Assembly (NCBI GenBank): GCA_937926265.1
Contig: CALAZS010000044.1
Location: 1-61,245, forward strand
Length of the DNA stretch: 61,245 nt
Source of the DNA: an uncultured Gammaproteobacteria bacterium
GTDB taxonomy: Bacteria; Pseudomonadota; Gammaproteobacteria; Chromatiales; Chromatiaceae
Direction: 5' to 3'
The position numbers and the translations under genes are program-made. A model generated the notes under the pieces. It made no database searches. It was not told the origin of the DNA and worked only from the letters and a program-made list of their open reading frames with translations. The first letter of the stretch is position 1; each line of letters starts with the position of its first letter. Shown here piece after piece: positions 16,200 to 25,918 of the stretch.

Positions 16200-19100
16200 A
16201 TGAATCAATTTCTTCTCAGGCGCCCAGTAGAGCTGATTTTGGTTCTGTTTTCGATTTTGTTTGTTTTATCTGTGCAGGCAAATGCAGCTATCGGTAGCGC
16301 TAATCAGGATCAGGAAAATTCTGTATCCATATACCAGCTTGAAGAGCTTTCCCGTGAAATCAAATACCTGGATGAAGTCCTGACATCTTCTACCTTAACC
16401 TATGCACTTACTTCAAATCCTAAATGGCTGGAGCGCTACCAGGAAAATGAGCCTGCACTGACAAAAGCGATTGAATCAGCGATTTCTTTTGCAACTGAGG
16501 AAGAGAAAAACTCTATTGCCATTATCAACCAGTCCAATGATGCATTGATTGATTTGGAAAATAAGGTATTTGATTACGTCAAACTGGGGAAACGGGAAGA
16601 GGCTTTGGCCATTGTTGATGGAAATGAATATAAAAAACAGAAAAAAATACTCACCGATGCCCTCGAAAATATGTTGGTAAGTTTACGCTCAAGGGCTGCA
16701 TTAAATGATGAAAAAAATGGTGATAAAAATAAAATTGTCGAGCTAACACCTGAAGAAAAAAAGTGGATTCAACAGAACACCATCAAAGTGGGTATTGAAA
16801 ACTGGGCACCTGTTGTTTACCAGAATGATGAAGGTGAACCTGATGGTATTGTAGGTGATTATCTTCGTTTGTTAACCGAAAAAGCAGGACTGCGTTTTGA
16901 ATATGTATTCGACCTTTGGGATCCACTGTTAAACGGTCTGCAAGAACGAAAGATTGATCTTCTGCCAGCAACTTATTTTACAGAAGAACGTTCAAATTAT
17001 GGGCTATATACGAAACCTTATTTTTCAATCCTTGAGTTTTTTTATATCAGGGAAGATAACCAGTCCATCAAGGATGTTCAGGATTTGGCAGATAAAAAAA
17101 TCGCTGTAATCAAAAATTACGGAACGATACCAAAATTAAAAAAAGCTTTTCCTGATGCAACTATTGTTGAAACAGTCGATATACTGGATTCCATTAACCG
17201 GGTGCTAAATGGTGAAGTTGATGCGCTGATGGAAGGCCAGTTGGTAATATCCATGATAGCGCGTCAAAATGCCATTGTTGGTCTTAAAAGTATAAGTCAG
17301 GAAGTTTTTGAGGCATCTGATCTTCACTTATTCGTGCGTGGTGACGCTCCGCAGCTTCAGTCAATTTTACAAAAAGGCCTTGATGCCATTTCCGAGGATG
17401 AGCGGGCCAGGGTAATAGACCGTTGGATAATCTCTGGTAATTCAATTTCCGAGTCTACAGATCAATCATCTCAAACTTCAAGTTCATCAAATTTTCATCT
17501 TCTTGTTTTCGCAGCAGGTTTGATATTCCTGTTAATGATGTTGGCTGTCTGGTTATTGCCAAAAATTTTATCAGACGAGTCCATTGCAAAGCTGGTCAGT
17601 TCGGTTAATTTCAGGCTGACAGTTATCTTAATTACTTCGGTCATTTGTTTTATTGTTATTGCTCTTGCCTGGTATACCGTTGAAGAGGGTAAACAAAATG
17701 CGCTCAAAAATACGGAAAGTGATTTACGTGTTGTCTTTGAAACCACCAATGAAAGGCTTGAAGCCTGGGTATCTGAACGCAAGGCTTTTTTAAAGCGACT
17801 GGGACGCGACAAGGAGCTTTTATCACTAACCCAAGCGTTGCTTAATTTGCCAGTAAATAAGCAAACACTGGCTAACTCAGATGAGCTTTTCATGATCAGG
17901 GAATTTTTTAAAAACCATAGCGATAACTTTGGTGAGGCCGGTTTTTTCATCATCACTCCGGAGCGAGTCAACATTGCCTCTGAACGGGATAACAATCTGG
18001 GTAGCATTAATTTGATTCATCAAAAAAAGCCTGAATTGCTCAAAAAGGCTTTCGAAGGTGAGGCTGTTTTTATTTCTCCAATTTTTTCTGATGTGGAAAT
18101 TTCTTCTTCTGATTCTGATGAAGGCTATCTTCAAAACCTCAGCATGTTTTTTGCTGCACCTGTTATGGATGAAACAGGAGTTATAGCTGTTGTGACTCAG
18201 CGTCTACAGGCAGACGGTGAGCTTTCAAAAATTATGCAGCAGGGCAGGCTTGGGCAATCCGGTGAAAGTTATTTGATTGATAACAAAGCTGATATGGTCA
18301 GTGTCAGTCGATTTTCAGAGGACCTGAAAAATATTGGCTTGAGCGATAATAAAAACAAGGTATTACAAATCCGGGATCCGGGCGGTAATTTATTAGAGGA
18401 TTTTAAACCTGCATTGCCGCGTCATCGACAGCCATATACCCGAATGGCTGACAACCTGCTAAAACAGGCCGCTTCCAATGAAACTGGCTCACCAGTCGTT
18501 GATATAAATGGTTATCGTGATTATCGCGGTGTACCAGTATATGGCATATGGGTCTGGAATAAAGAGCTGGATATCGGTATTGCCACTGAAGTTGATGTTG
18601 CCGAAGCAATGCAAAGCTATACAAACATGAGGCAGCACTTATGGCTGGTTGCAATAGTGGCATTAATGCTTGCGGTATCAACCAGCTTGCTGACACTAAC
18701 CATCGGCCAGCGTGCAACGCGCTTTATGCAGCGTTCCCGTGATGAGCTCGAGTTGATGGTGACTGATCGTACCCGTGAACTTCATGAGCGTGAAGAACGC
18801 ATGTGGGATCTATATGAGAATGCTCCGGTAGCATATTGCTCTTTATCCGAACAAGGTTCTTTTCTGAAACATAACAGAACCTTCGCTGAGTTATTGCATT
18901 ACCGGCGCAGTGAATTTGATCATTTGAAATGGTCTGATATTACGCAGGATGAAGATGGCATATTTCATCAAACGCTGGATGGTAAAGCTTTGATGGATAT
19001 TGAGCTGCCAACCCGACTGGGTAATGGAGAAACAATGTTTACATCATTGTCGGCGATTCCGGTAAAAGATGATAATGGTGCCATCAGGGAAGTCCGCATA

Positions 19101-22100
19101 ACATTGATGGACATAAGCGAACGCAAAGCTGCCCAGGAACGTTTTGCTTCGCTGATGGAATCAGCTCCCGATGCGATGATTGTGGTTGATCAACAGGGTA
19201 CTTTGCTTCTGGTTAATTCCCAGGTTGAAAAAGATTTTGGCTACGACCGGGAAGAGCTACTAGGCCAGAAAGTTGAAACGCTTGTTCCATCGGATGTTCG
19301 TGATATCCATGTCAGTTGGCGGGATGGTTACCTGCGAGAGCCAAAGCCGGAGTTAACACGGGCAGCCTTAAGTTTACGCGGTCAACGTAAAGATGGTTCG
19401 TTGTTTCCTGCCGAGGTCAGCCTCAGTCCCATAGAAAGTGATGATGAAAAACTGGTTGTAGCGGTTATCAGGGATATTACTTTACGCAAGGAGTCAGAAC
19501 GTCGCATAGAGAAATCCAACAGAAATCTAAAAACTCTGACATTGGTGAACCAATCTGTGATGCAATCGACAACTGAAAAACAATTGCTCAGCGAAGTTAG
19601 TAAGATTCTTGTTGAAAACAATGTGCCTGTTTTTGCCTGGGTTGGATATGAAGAACAGGATAAAAGAAAAATAACTGTTCAGACGCAATATGGATACGAT
19701 AAAGGTTTTATTGAGCACCTGGTGCTGAGTTGGGCAGATAAAGATATTCAGCACTCTCCCTGGGGTAAAGTTATTCGTAGTGGTGAGGCTGTTGCGGTGT
19801 ATGACATAGCCAACGATTCCATTGCAGAAACATGGCGGGAAGCGGCATTACAACGTGACTATGTTTCCAGTCTGTCCGTACCCATCAGGAAAGCCGGTGA
19901 TGCTTTTGGTGTTTTGAACATTTTTCTTGATAAACATGAAGACCTGGAAGAAGAGGACTTAAAACTTTTTCAACGCATTGCAGATAACCTCGCACACGGC
20001 GTTCTCGCTATTCGTACTGAACAGGCAAGGCTGCAGGCTGAAAAAGAACTTAAGGTTGCTGAAGAGCGTTCCCGCCTGTTACTGCACTCTGCCGGTGAAG
20101 GCATCTTTGGTGTCGATGCCAGTGGTGATGTTAATTTTGTAAACCCAGCCGTGGAATCATTGCTGGATTTTACCCGGGAAGAACTTCTTGGTCAGTCGGT
20201 GCATGCTCTGGTGCATCATTCGCACTCCGATGGCAGTTTTTACCCGGTTGAATCCTGTCCGATGTATAAGACATATACGTTTGGTGAAACTCACAATGTT
20301 GATAATGAAGTGTTATGGCGCAAGGATGGCAGTTCATTTGAAGTTGAGTATTCAAGTGTGCCGATTGAAAAGGATAACGAACTGGTTGGTGCGGTAATAA
20401 CTTTCCGGGATATCACTGAGCGCCGGGAGGCTGATGCCAAGATGCGCGCAGTCTGGGATAACAGCTCTGATGGCTACCTTTGGCTTGATAAAAGCTTAAC
20501 TTTTGTTGGTGCTAACATGTCATCGGTTTACCTGTTTGGCTGTGATGATGAGTCCGAGCTTATTGGCAAAACGCCGTTGGAATTTTCCCCGGAGCACCAG
20601 CAAGATGGAACCCTCTCTGCTGATAAAGCCCGTAAATACGTTGATTCTCTGAAGGAAAACCAGACGATTGGTTTCGAATGGCAGCATGTGACACGAAATC
20701 AGACTCCCTTCTGGGTACAGGTAACCATGACGCAATTGCATATTCAGGGTGAAGTGCTTTACCTGGCCATTCTGCATGATGTTACGGTTGAAAAAGAGGC
20801 GCGCGAAGCTTTGGAGCAGGCCAAAAAATCTGCCGAGGAAGCAACGCAGGCAAAGTCGGATTTCCTCGCCAATATGTCACATGAAATTCGCACCCCAATG
20901 AATGCCATCATTGGTATGTCCAACCTGGCGTTAAAAACTGAACTCACACCGAAGCAGCATAACTATATTCAAAAAGTTAACCGTTCAGCAGAATCATTAC
21001 TTGGCATCATTAATGACATCCTTGATTTTTCCAAGATTGAAGCCGGCAAGATGGATATGGAAAAAATCGATTTCCGTCTTGAAGATGTTATGGATAACCT
21101 TGCCAACCTGGTCGGTCTCAAGGCTGAGGAAAAAAGTATCGAACTGTTGTTTGATATCTCCCCGGCGGTGCCAATGGCATTGGTGGGTGATCCTCTGCGT
21201 CTCGGCCAGATCCTGGTGAACCTGGGTAACAATGCCGTCAAGTTTACCGATGAAGGTGAAATTGTTGTCAAAGCCCGTGTTGAAGAATTAACAGAAAATG
21301 AAGTGGTTATACATTTTGCTGTCAGGGATTCTGGTATCGGTATGACCTCGGAGCAGCAGGGGCGCCTGTTTCAGTCATTCAGCCAGGCGGATGCTTCAAC
21401 AACCCGTAAATATGGTGGTACAGGCCTTGGCTTGACAATTTCCAAGCGACTTTCAGAAATGATGGGTGGTCGCATCTGGGTTGAAAGCGAGGAGGGCAAG
21501 GGTAGTACATTTCAGTTCACAGCGCGGTTTGGTCTGCAGTCAAATGCCCCGCCAACCTGGATTAAACCTGAGCTGCCAGAGTTAAAGGGACTGCATGTGC
21601 TGGTAGTTGATGACAACATTACCGCGCTCGAGATTATGACTGATATTCTTGAGTCTTTCGATTTTAAGGTAACTGCTGCAAATTCCGGCAAAAAGGCTAT
21701 CGAGTTGCTTGAAGCCCGGGAAACAGATAAGGAAAATGATTTTGACCTGATTGTGATGGACTGGCAGATGCCGCGTCTTGATGGTGTCGAAACCGCCCGC
21801 AAGATTCAAATGAATGGTATTGAGTTGCCGGTGATTATGGTGACAGCTTATGGACGTGAGGAGGCTGCCGAAGCTGCCGAGGGTGTTAAATTCAACAGTA
21901 TCCTTTCCAAGCCGGTTTCACCTTCGAGTATTCTTGATTCCACCATGGAGGCTTTCGGTCATTCTGCTAAAAGTAGCAGCCGAGGTGATCGTAATGACAA
22001 TATTGATGAGTATTTACGTCAATTGCGTGGTGCCAAAGTGTTGCTGGTGGAAGATAACGAGATCAACCAGGAACTGGCACTGGAACTGTTGTCTTCTAAT

Positions 22101-23060
22101 GGCATTCTTTCAGAAGTAGCCAATAACGGTCAGGAAGCCCTGGAAATAGTTAAGTCAGGTGACTTTGATGGTGTGTTGATGGATTGTCAGATGCCGGTTA
22201 TGGACGGTTATGAGGCCACACGCGAAATTCGCAAGCTGGAAGAATTCAAAGATATGCCGGTAATTGCAATGACGGCCAACGTAATGGCAGGCGACAGGGA
22301 AAAAGTGTTGGATGCAGGCATGAATGACCATATTGGCAAACCGATCAATGTCAATGAGATGTTTTCGACAATGGCCAGGTGGATAACTGCAAAATCGCCA
22401 CAGGCAAGTGAACCTGTTTCCAAAGAGACAAGGTCTGAATCAGACAGGGATCCAATGGCATTCGACTTTCCTGGTATTGATACTTCTGCTGGTCTTGCCA
22501 TTACCCAGGATAATGAAAAGTTATATCTTAAGCTTCTGAAAAAATTCAGGGAAAGTCAGAAGGATTTCGAAGCAATGTTTAACAATGCACTTCATGATGA
22601 TGATCCGCATGCGGCAGAGAGGGTGGCGCACACCCTGAAGGGTGTGGCAGGCAATATTGGTGCTAAAAAGATTCAGGCAGCTGCACTTGAACTGGAGTCG
22701 GCATGCAGCAAAGGTGAAACTGACCAGGCTGACCTGGCTCACCTGAATCAACTGCTTAAAAATGTCATCGATGAACTGAAACCTGTGATCGCTGTGCTTG
22801 ATGGCCTGGATCAGCCATCATCAAATGAGAATAATTCAATTGATAAAGGCCCAATTGATAAATCTAAGATCGAAAGCAAGCTGTTAGAATTAAAGACATT
22901 GCTTGAAGATGATGACACCGATGCAGTGATGCTGCTTGAGGAAATAGAGGGGTTGCTGAAAGGACATCCTGCCGAAACGACCATTCAGGCAATCTCTGAA
23001 GCGGTGTCAGAATACGACTTTGAAGAAGCTCTGCAGCAACTGGGTTCGATTACATTGTAA
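16200..23060 (+). CDS. Giant hybrid sensor histidine kinase with SBP, Cache-like, four PAS, GAF, two REC and Hpt
   Basis: A 2286-residue membrane phosphorelay protein. In order: signal or anchor helix (8-30); helical sensor region (35-165); periplasmic solute-binding-like domain (about 180-411); helices near 429-454 and 471-492; a Cache-like extracytoplasmic region (about 497-800); helix 811-834; PAS (about 864-977); PAS (980-1100); GAF (1109-1277); PAS (1287-1409); PAS (1414-1534); HisKA with MSHEIRTP (H1561); HATPase with NNAVKF and GTGLGL; REC1 (D1854); REC2 (D1995); Hpt (AHTLKG, H2144). All phospho-sites are present. The ligand is unknown; the SBP-like domain suggests a small solute. It carries no DNA-binding output and no partner regulator is adjacent. 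Confidence 0.93.
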   Translation: MNQFLLRRPVELILVLFSILFVLSVQANAAIGSANQDQENSVSIYQLEELSREIKYLDEVLTSSTLTYALTSNPKWLERYQENEPALTKAIESAISFATEEEKNSIAIINQSNDALIDLENKVFDYVKLGKREEALAIVDGNEYKKQKKILTDALENMLVSLRSRAALNDEKNGDKNKIVELTPEEKKWIQQNTIKVGIENWAPVVYQNDEGEPDGIVGDYLRLLTEKAGLRFEYVFDLWDPLLNGLQERKIDLLPATYFTEERSNYGLYTKPYFSILEFFYIREDNQSIKDVQDLADKKIAVIKNYGTIPKLKKAFPDATIVETVDILDSINRVLNGEVDALMEGQLVISMIARQNAIVGLKSISQEVFEASDLHLFVRGDAPQLQSILQKGLDAISEDERARVIDRWIISGNSISESTDQSSQTSSSSNFHLLVFAAGLIFLLMMLAVWLLPKILSDESIAKLVSSVNFRLTVILITSVICFIVIALAWYTVEEGKQNALKNTESDLRVVFETTNERLEAWVSERKAFLKRLGRDKELLSLTQALLNLPVNKQTLANSDELFMIREFFKNHSDNFGEAGFFIITPERVNIASERDNNLGSINLIHQKKPELLKKAFEGEAVFISPIFSDVEISSSDSDEGYLQNLSMFFAAPVMDETGVIAVVTQRLQADGELSKIMQQGRLGQSGESYLIDNKADMVSVSRFSEDLKNIGLSDNKNKVLQIRDPGGNLLEDFKPALPRHRQPYTRMADNLLKQAASNETGSPVVDINGYRDYRGVPVYGIWVWNKELDIGIATEVDVAEAMQSYTNMRQHLWLVAIVALMLAVSTSLLTLTIGQRATRFMQRSRDELELMVTDRTRELHEREERMWDLYENAPVAYCSLSEQGSFLKHNRTFAELLHYRRSEFDHLKWSDITQDEDGIFHQTLDGKALMDIELPTRLGNGETMFTSLSAIPVKDDNGAIREVRITLMDISERKAAQERFASLMESAPDAMIVVDQQGTLLLVNSQVEKDFGYDREELLGQKVETLVPSDVRDIHVSWRDGYLREPKPELTRAALSLRGQRKDGSLFPAEVSLSPIESDDEKLVVAVIRDITLRKESERRIEKSNRNLKTLTLVNQSVMQSTTEKQLLSEVSKILVENNVPVFAWVGYEEQDKRKITVQTQYGYDKGFIEHLVLSWADKDIQHSPWGKVIRSGEAVAVYDIANDSIAETWREAALQRDYVSSLSVPIRKAGDAFGVLNIFLDKHEDLEEEDLKLFQRIADNLAHGVLAIRTEQARLQAEKELKVAEERSRLLLHSAGEGIFGVDASGDVNFVNPAVESLLDFTREELLGQSVHALVHHSHSDGSFYPVESCPMYKTYTFGETHNVDNEVLWRKDGSSFEVEYSSVPIEKDNELVGAVITFRDITERREADAKMRAVWDNSSDGYLWLDKSLTFVGANMSSVYLFGCDDESELIGKTPLEFSPEHQQDGTLSADKARKYVDSLKENQTIGFEWQHVTRNQTPFWVQVTMTQLHIQGEVLYLAILHDVTVEKEAREALEQAKKSAEEATQAKSDFLANMSHEIRTPMNAIIGMSNLALKTELTPKQHNYIQKVNRSAESLLGIINDILDFSKIEAGKMDMEKIDFRLEDVMDNLANLVGLKAEEKSIELLFDISPAVPMALVGDPLRLGQILVNLGNNAVKFTDEGEIVVKARVEELTENEVVIHFAVRDSGIGMTSEQQGRLFQSFSQADASTTRKYGGTGLGLTISKRLSEMMGGRIWVESEEGKGSTFQFTARFGLQSNAPPTWIKPELPELKGLHVLVVDDNITALEIMTDILESFDFKVTAANSGKKAIELLEARETDKENDFDLIVMDWQMPRLDGVETARKIQMNGIELPVIMVTAYGREEAAEAAEGVKFNSILSKPVSPSSILDSTMEAFGHSAKSSSRGDRNDNIDEYLRQLRGAKVLLVEDNEINQELALELLSSNGILSEVANNGQEALEIVKSGDFDGVLMDCQMPVMDGYEATREIRKLEEFKDMPVIAMTANVMAGDREKVLDAGMNDHIGKPINVNEMFSTMARWITAKSPQASEPVSKETRSESDRDPMAFDFPGIDTSAGLAITQDNEKLYLKLLKKFRESQKDFEAMFNNALHDDDPHAAERVAHTLKGVAGNIGAKKIQAAALELESACSKGETDQADLAHLNQLLKNVIDELKPVIAVLDGLDQPSSNENNSIDKGPIDKSKIESKLLELKTLLEDDDTDAVMLLEEIEGLLKGHPAETTIQAISEAVSEYDFEEALQQLGSITL

Positions 23061-23064
23061 GCAC

Positions 23065-23080
23065 CTAATTATGTAATTAG
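23065..23080. terminator. Weak A/T-rich hairpin between the kinase gene and proC
   Basis: CTAATTA and TAATTAG form a 7-bp stem with a 2-base loop, followed on the plus strand by AATTTTT. It lies in the 29-base gap between two convergent stop codons. The tight loop and low GC make it a doubtful terminator. Confidence 0.3.
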
Positions 23081-23089
23081 AATTTTTAA

Positions 23090-23899
23090 CTAATTTGCTG
23101 ACAATTCCTCGGAACGTTTCTGGGCTTTTAAAACACCTTGCTGAATAACCTCATCGAGTTTGCTTTCCAGCATGGAGGTGATCGCAGCTTCAGTAGTACC
23201 TCCCGGGGAGGTCACTTTTTTACGCAGTTCTTCAGGCGTATCACTGCTTTCAATCGCCATGCGGGCTGCCCCTAAAGCAGTTTGCAAAGTCAGCAGGTGA
23301 GCTGTTTCATCTGACAAGCCCATCTTGCGTGCAGTCTTTTCCATAATCTCCATGATAAGAAAATAATAAGCCGGACCACTACCGGATAAAGCCGTGGCAG
23401 CATCCATTTGCTTTTCATCATCCAGCCAGCGGGTAATGCCGACGGCCCGTAAAATGGTTTCGGCCTGGTCTTTCTGTTCATCACTGGCATGGCTGTTGGC
23501 ATGAAGAACCGTTGCGCCGGTTTGCACCATGGCAGGCGTATTGGGCATGCAACGGACAATTGCTGTATTTTTGCCAAGCCATGATCCCAGGCTGCTTTCT
23601 GTGACCCCGGCTGCTATCGATATTACAAGAGGCTTGTTCTGTTGCACCGAGGCACTGATTTCCTGGCAGACTGCCATTAACACCTGTGGTTTTACCGCCA
23701 GAATGACAATGTCAGCATTCTCGACAGCTGCGCAGTTGTCATCGGTAGTATGAATGCCTGAGCCTGCGAGGTTTTCACGTTTATCGGGGAGTTGATCACT
23801 TGCAGTAATTGAGTCGGCAGGATAACCGTCTTCGAGTAGTCCGTTAATCAATGCTGTGGCCATGTTGCCGGCGCCAATGAATGCAAGTTTCTGAGTCAT
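23090..23899 (-). CDS. proC: Pyrroline-5-carboxylate reductase
   Basis: ProC reduces 1-pyrroline-5-carboxylate to proline with NAD(P)H. The 269-residue protein begins with the dinucleotide-binding LAFIGAGNMATALINGL. It also has VILAVKPQVL, the RCMPNTPA motif and the C-terminal signature LSGSGPAYYFLIMEIM with KVTSPGGTTEAAI. Length is typical. It follows yggS on the same strand across a 76-base gap, as in most proteobacteria. Confidence 0.96.
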   Translation of the reverse strand: MTQKLAFIGAGNMATALINGLLEDGYPADSITASDQLPDKRENLAGSGIHTTDDNCAAVENADIVILAVKPQVLMAVCQEISASVQQNKPLVISIAAGVTESSLGSWLGKNTAIVRCMPNTPAMVQTGATVLHANSHASDEQKDQAETILRAVGITRWLDDEKQMDAATALSGSGPAYYFLIMEIMEKTARKMGLSDETAHLLTLQTALGAARMAIESSDTPEELRKKVTSPGGTTEAAITSMLESKLDEVIQQGVLKAQKRSEELSAN

Positions 23900-23975
23900 A
23901 GAGATTCCAATTAGTTTTATATAATTATTTAGATTGTCGAAATGGTGTCATTGCCAACTTTTTCAAGAAAGTGTT

Positions 23976-24668
23976 TCACAATTTTTTTCGACGGGCGCCA
24001 AAAATCGCCGTGCCGATGCGAATAATCGTTGCGCCTTCTGCGATCGCCGCAGGGTAATCAGCTGACATTCCCATCGACAGGGTATCAAGCGCAATGCCAT
24101 TGGCTTTAATGGTTTGCATCAGTTCAGCCACCTGATGGAACACCTGGCGTTGCATGGTTTCATTAGAGGTGGGTGCAGGAATCACCATAAGCCCGCGTAA
24201 CTGAATATTTTCAAGCGAAGCAATTTCTTTTGCCAGAGGCAGGACTTCTTCAACATCAAGCCCGCTTTTTGACGCTTCATGGCTGATGTTGACCTGGATG
24301 CAGGCATTAATGGGCTTCAAATCAGTGGGTCGCTGATCATTGATCCGGTGAGCATGTTTACTGCTTGAGAGGGTATGCACCCAGTCAAAATTTTCCGCAA
24401 TGGGCCTGGTTTTGTTGCTTTGAATGCCACCAATGAAATGCCAGGTAATATCCAGTTGCCTGAGTTGATCTATTTTTTCCAGCGCTTCCTGCAGGTAGTT
24501 CTCGCCGAAATCTTTCTGCCCGGCATTAAAGGCATCCTCGATGTCTGAAGCAGGCTTGGTTTTACTGACAGCGAGCAGGCAGACTTCGTTACTGTTACGG
24601 CCATGTTGCCGACAGATCTGTTCAATCTCCTGGTGAATTTCTGCCAGGTTCTTCTTAATGTCCGTCAT
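23976..24668 (-). CDS. yggS: YggS family pyridoxal phosphate homeostasis protein
   Basis: A 230-residue single-domain PLP-binding protein (COG0325) with the alanine racemase N-terminal fold. It buffers cellular PLP and affects amino acid pools; it has no known catalytic activity. The PLP lysine motif LLAVSKTKP, the HFIGGIQSNKT loop and the C-terminal LSMGMSADYPAAIAEGATIIRIGTAIFG are all present. ATG 24668 is used; an in-frame TTG precedes it directly. It is divergent from pilT and upstream of proC, the standard arrangement. Confidence 0.95.
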   Translation of the reverse strand: MTDIKKNLAEIHQEIEQICRQHGRNSNEVCLLAVSKTKPASDIEDAFNAGQKDFGENYLQEALEKIDQLRQLDITWHFIGGIQSNKTRPIAENFDWVHTLSSSKHAHRINDQRPTDLKPINACIQVNISHEASKSGLDVEEVLPLAKEIASLENIQLRGLMVIPAPTSNETMQRQVFHQVAELMQTIKANGIALDTLSMGMSADYPAAIAEGATIIRIGTAIFGARRKKL

Positions 24669-24828
24669 CAATTGGCTCTGGATATTCCTGATAAAATGTT
24701 TAAGCTTAAGGATTATATAAGCTTGCCGTTGTAGTAATAAACTGTTTCCGGTGACAAGACTGGAAACTTCCAGCTTTCACGCTTCCACGGGTAGTAAAAA
24801 ACTATTAAACAACAGGGTACAGAATAAG

Positions 24829-25866
24829 ATGGATATTGCAGAATTACTCGCCTTTAGTGTTAAACACAACGCATCTGACTTGCACTTGTCAGCCGGGCTG
24901 CCACCGATGATTCGTGTCGATGGTGATATTCGCCGGGTCAACGTGCCGGCGCTGGATCACAAGATCGTTCATGGCCTGGTTTACGACATCATGAATGACA
25001 AGCAGCGTAAGGACTTTGAGGAATTTCTTGAAACTGACTTCTCGTTTGAAATTCCCGGACTGGCCCGTTTTCGTGTAAATGCCTTTAACCATGACCGCGG
25101 TGCCGGTGCGGTATTCCGTACTATTCCTTCCAAGGTGTTAACGCTCGAAGAGCTTGCGGCGCCCGCCATTTTTAAGGAAATTACCAATAATCCCAGAGGG
25201 ATGGTGCTGGTAACCGGGCCTACCGGTTCAGGTAAATCCACTACCCTGGCGGCAATGATCGATTATAAAAATGATAATGACTACGGACATATCCTGACGA
25301 TTGAGGATCCAATCGAATTTGTTCACCAGAGCAAAAAATGCCTGGTTAACCAGCGTGAAGTGCACCGCGATACCCTGGGTTTTTCCGAAGCTTTGCGTTC
25401 AGCCCTGCGTGAAGACCCTGATACCATTCTGGTTGGCGAGCTGCGTGACCTGGAAACCATCCGTCTGGCGCTGACTGCCGCAGAAACCGGTCACCTTGTA
25501 TTTGGTACCCTGCATACCAGTTCTGCGGCCAAAACCATTGACCGTATCGTTGACGTATTTCCGGCCGCAGAAAAAGCCATGGTGCGTTCAATGTTGTCTG
25601 AGTCACTCCGGGCTGTAATTGCCCAGACCCTGTTGAAACGTGCCGGTGGTGGCCGTGTTGCTGCACATGAAATCATGATCGGTACCCCGGCAATCAGGAA
25701 CCTGATCAGGGAAGACAAGATTGCCCAGATGTACTCGGCGATTCAGACCGGCCAGGCGCATGGTATGCAGACGCTTGACCAGTGCCTGACTGACCTGTTG
25801 CAAAAAGGCATGATTTCCCGCCAGGATGCCCAGGCCAAGGCGCAAAACAAAGAACAATTCATGTAA
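24829..25866 (+). CDS. pilT: Type IV pilus retraction ATPase PilT
   Basis: PilT is the hexameric ATPase that depolymerises type IV pili for twitching and DNA uptake. The 345-residue protein starts MDIAELLAFSVKHNASDLHLSAG, as in the family, which fixes ATG 24829 although an upstream in-frame start at 24751 exists. Walker A is GPTGSGKSTT, the Asp box includes ILTIEDPIEFVH, Walker B is ILVGELRDLETI, the His box is GHLVFGTLHT, and the PilT-specific AIRNLIREDKI motif is intact. pilU follows after 52 bases. Confidence 0.96.
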   Translation: MDIAELLAFSVKHNASDLHLSAGLPPMIRVDGDIRRVNVPALDHKIVHGLVYDIMNDKQRKDFEEFLETDFSFEIPGLARFRVNAFNHDRGAGAVFRTIPSKVLTLEELAAPAIFKEITNNPRGMVLVTGPTGSGKSTTLAAMIDYKNDNDYGHILTIEDPIEFVHQSKKCLVNQREVHRDTLGFSEALRSALREDPDTILVGELRDLETIRLALTAAETGHLVFGTLHTSSAAKTIDRIVDVFPAAEKAMVRSMLSESLRAVIAQTLLKRAGGGRVAAHEIMIGTPAIRNLIREDKIAQMYSAIQTGQAHGMQTLDQCLTDLLQKGMISRQDAQAKAQNKEQFM

Positions 25867-25918
25867 TTTCACTTATTACGCTTATTTTTCTTATTTCAAT
25901 TTTAGGGGTCTTTAAGAT

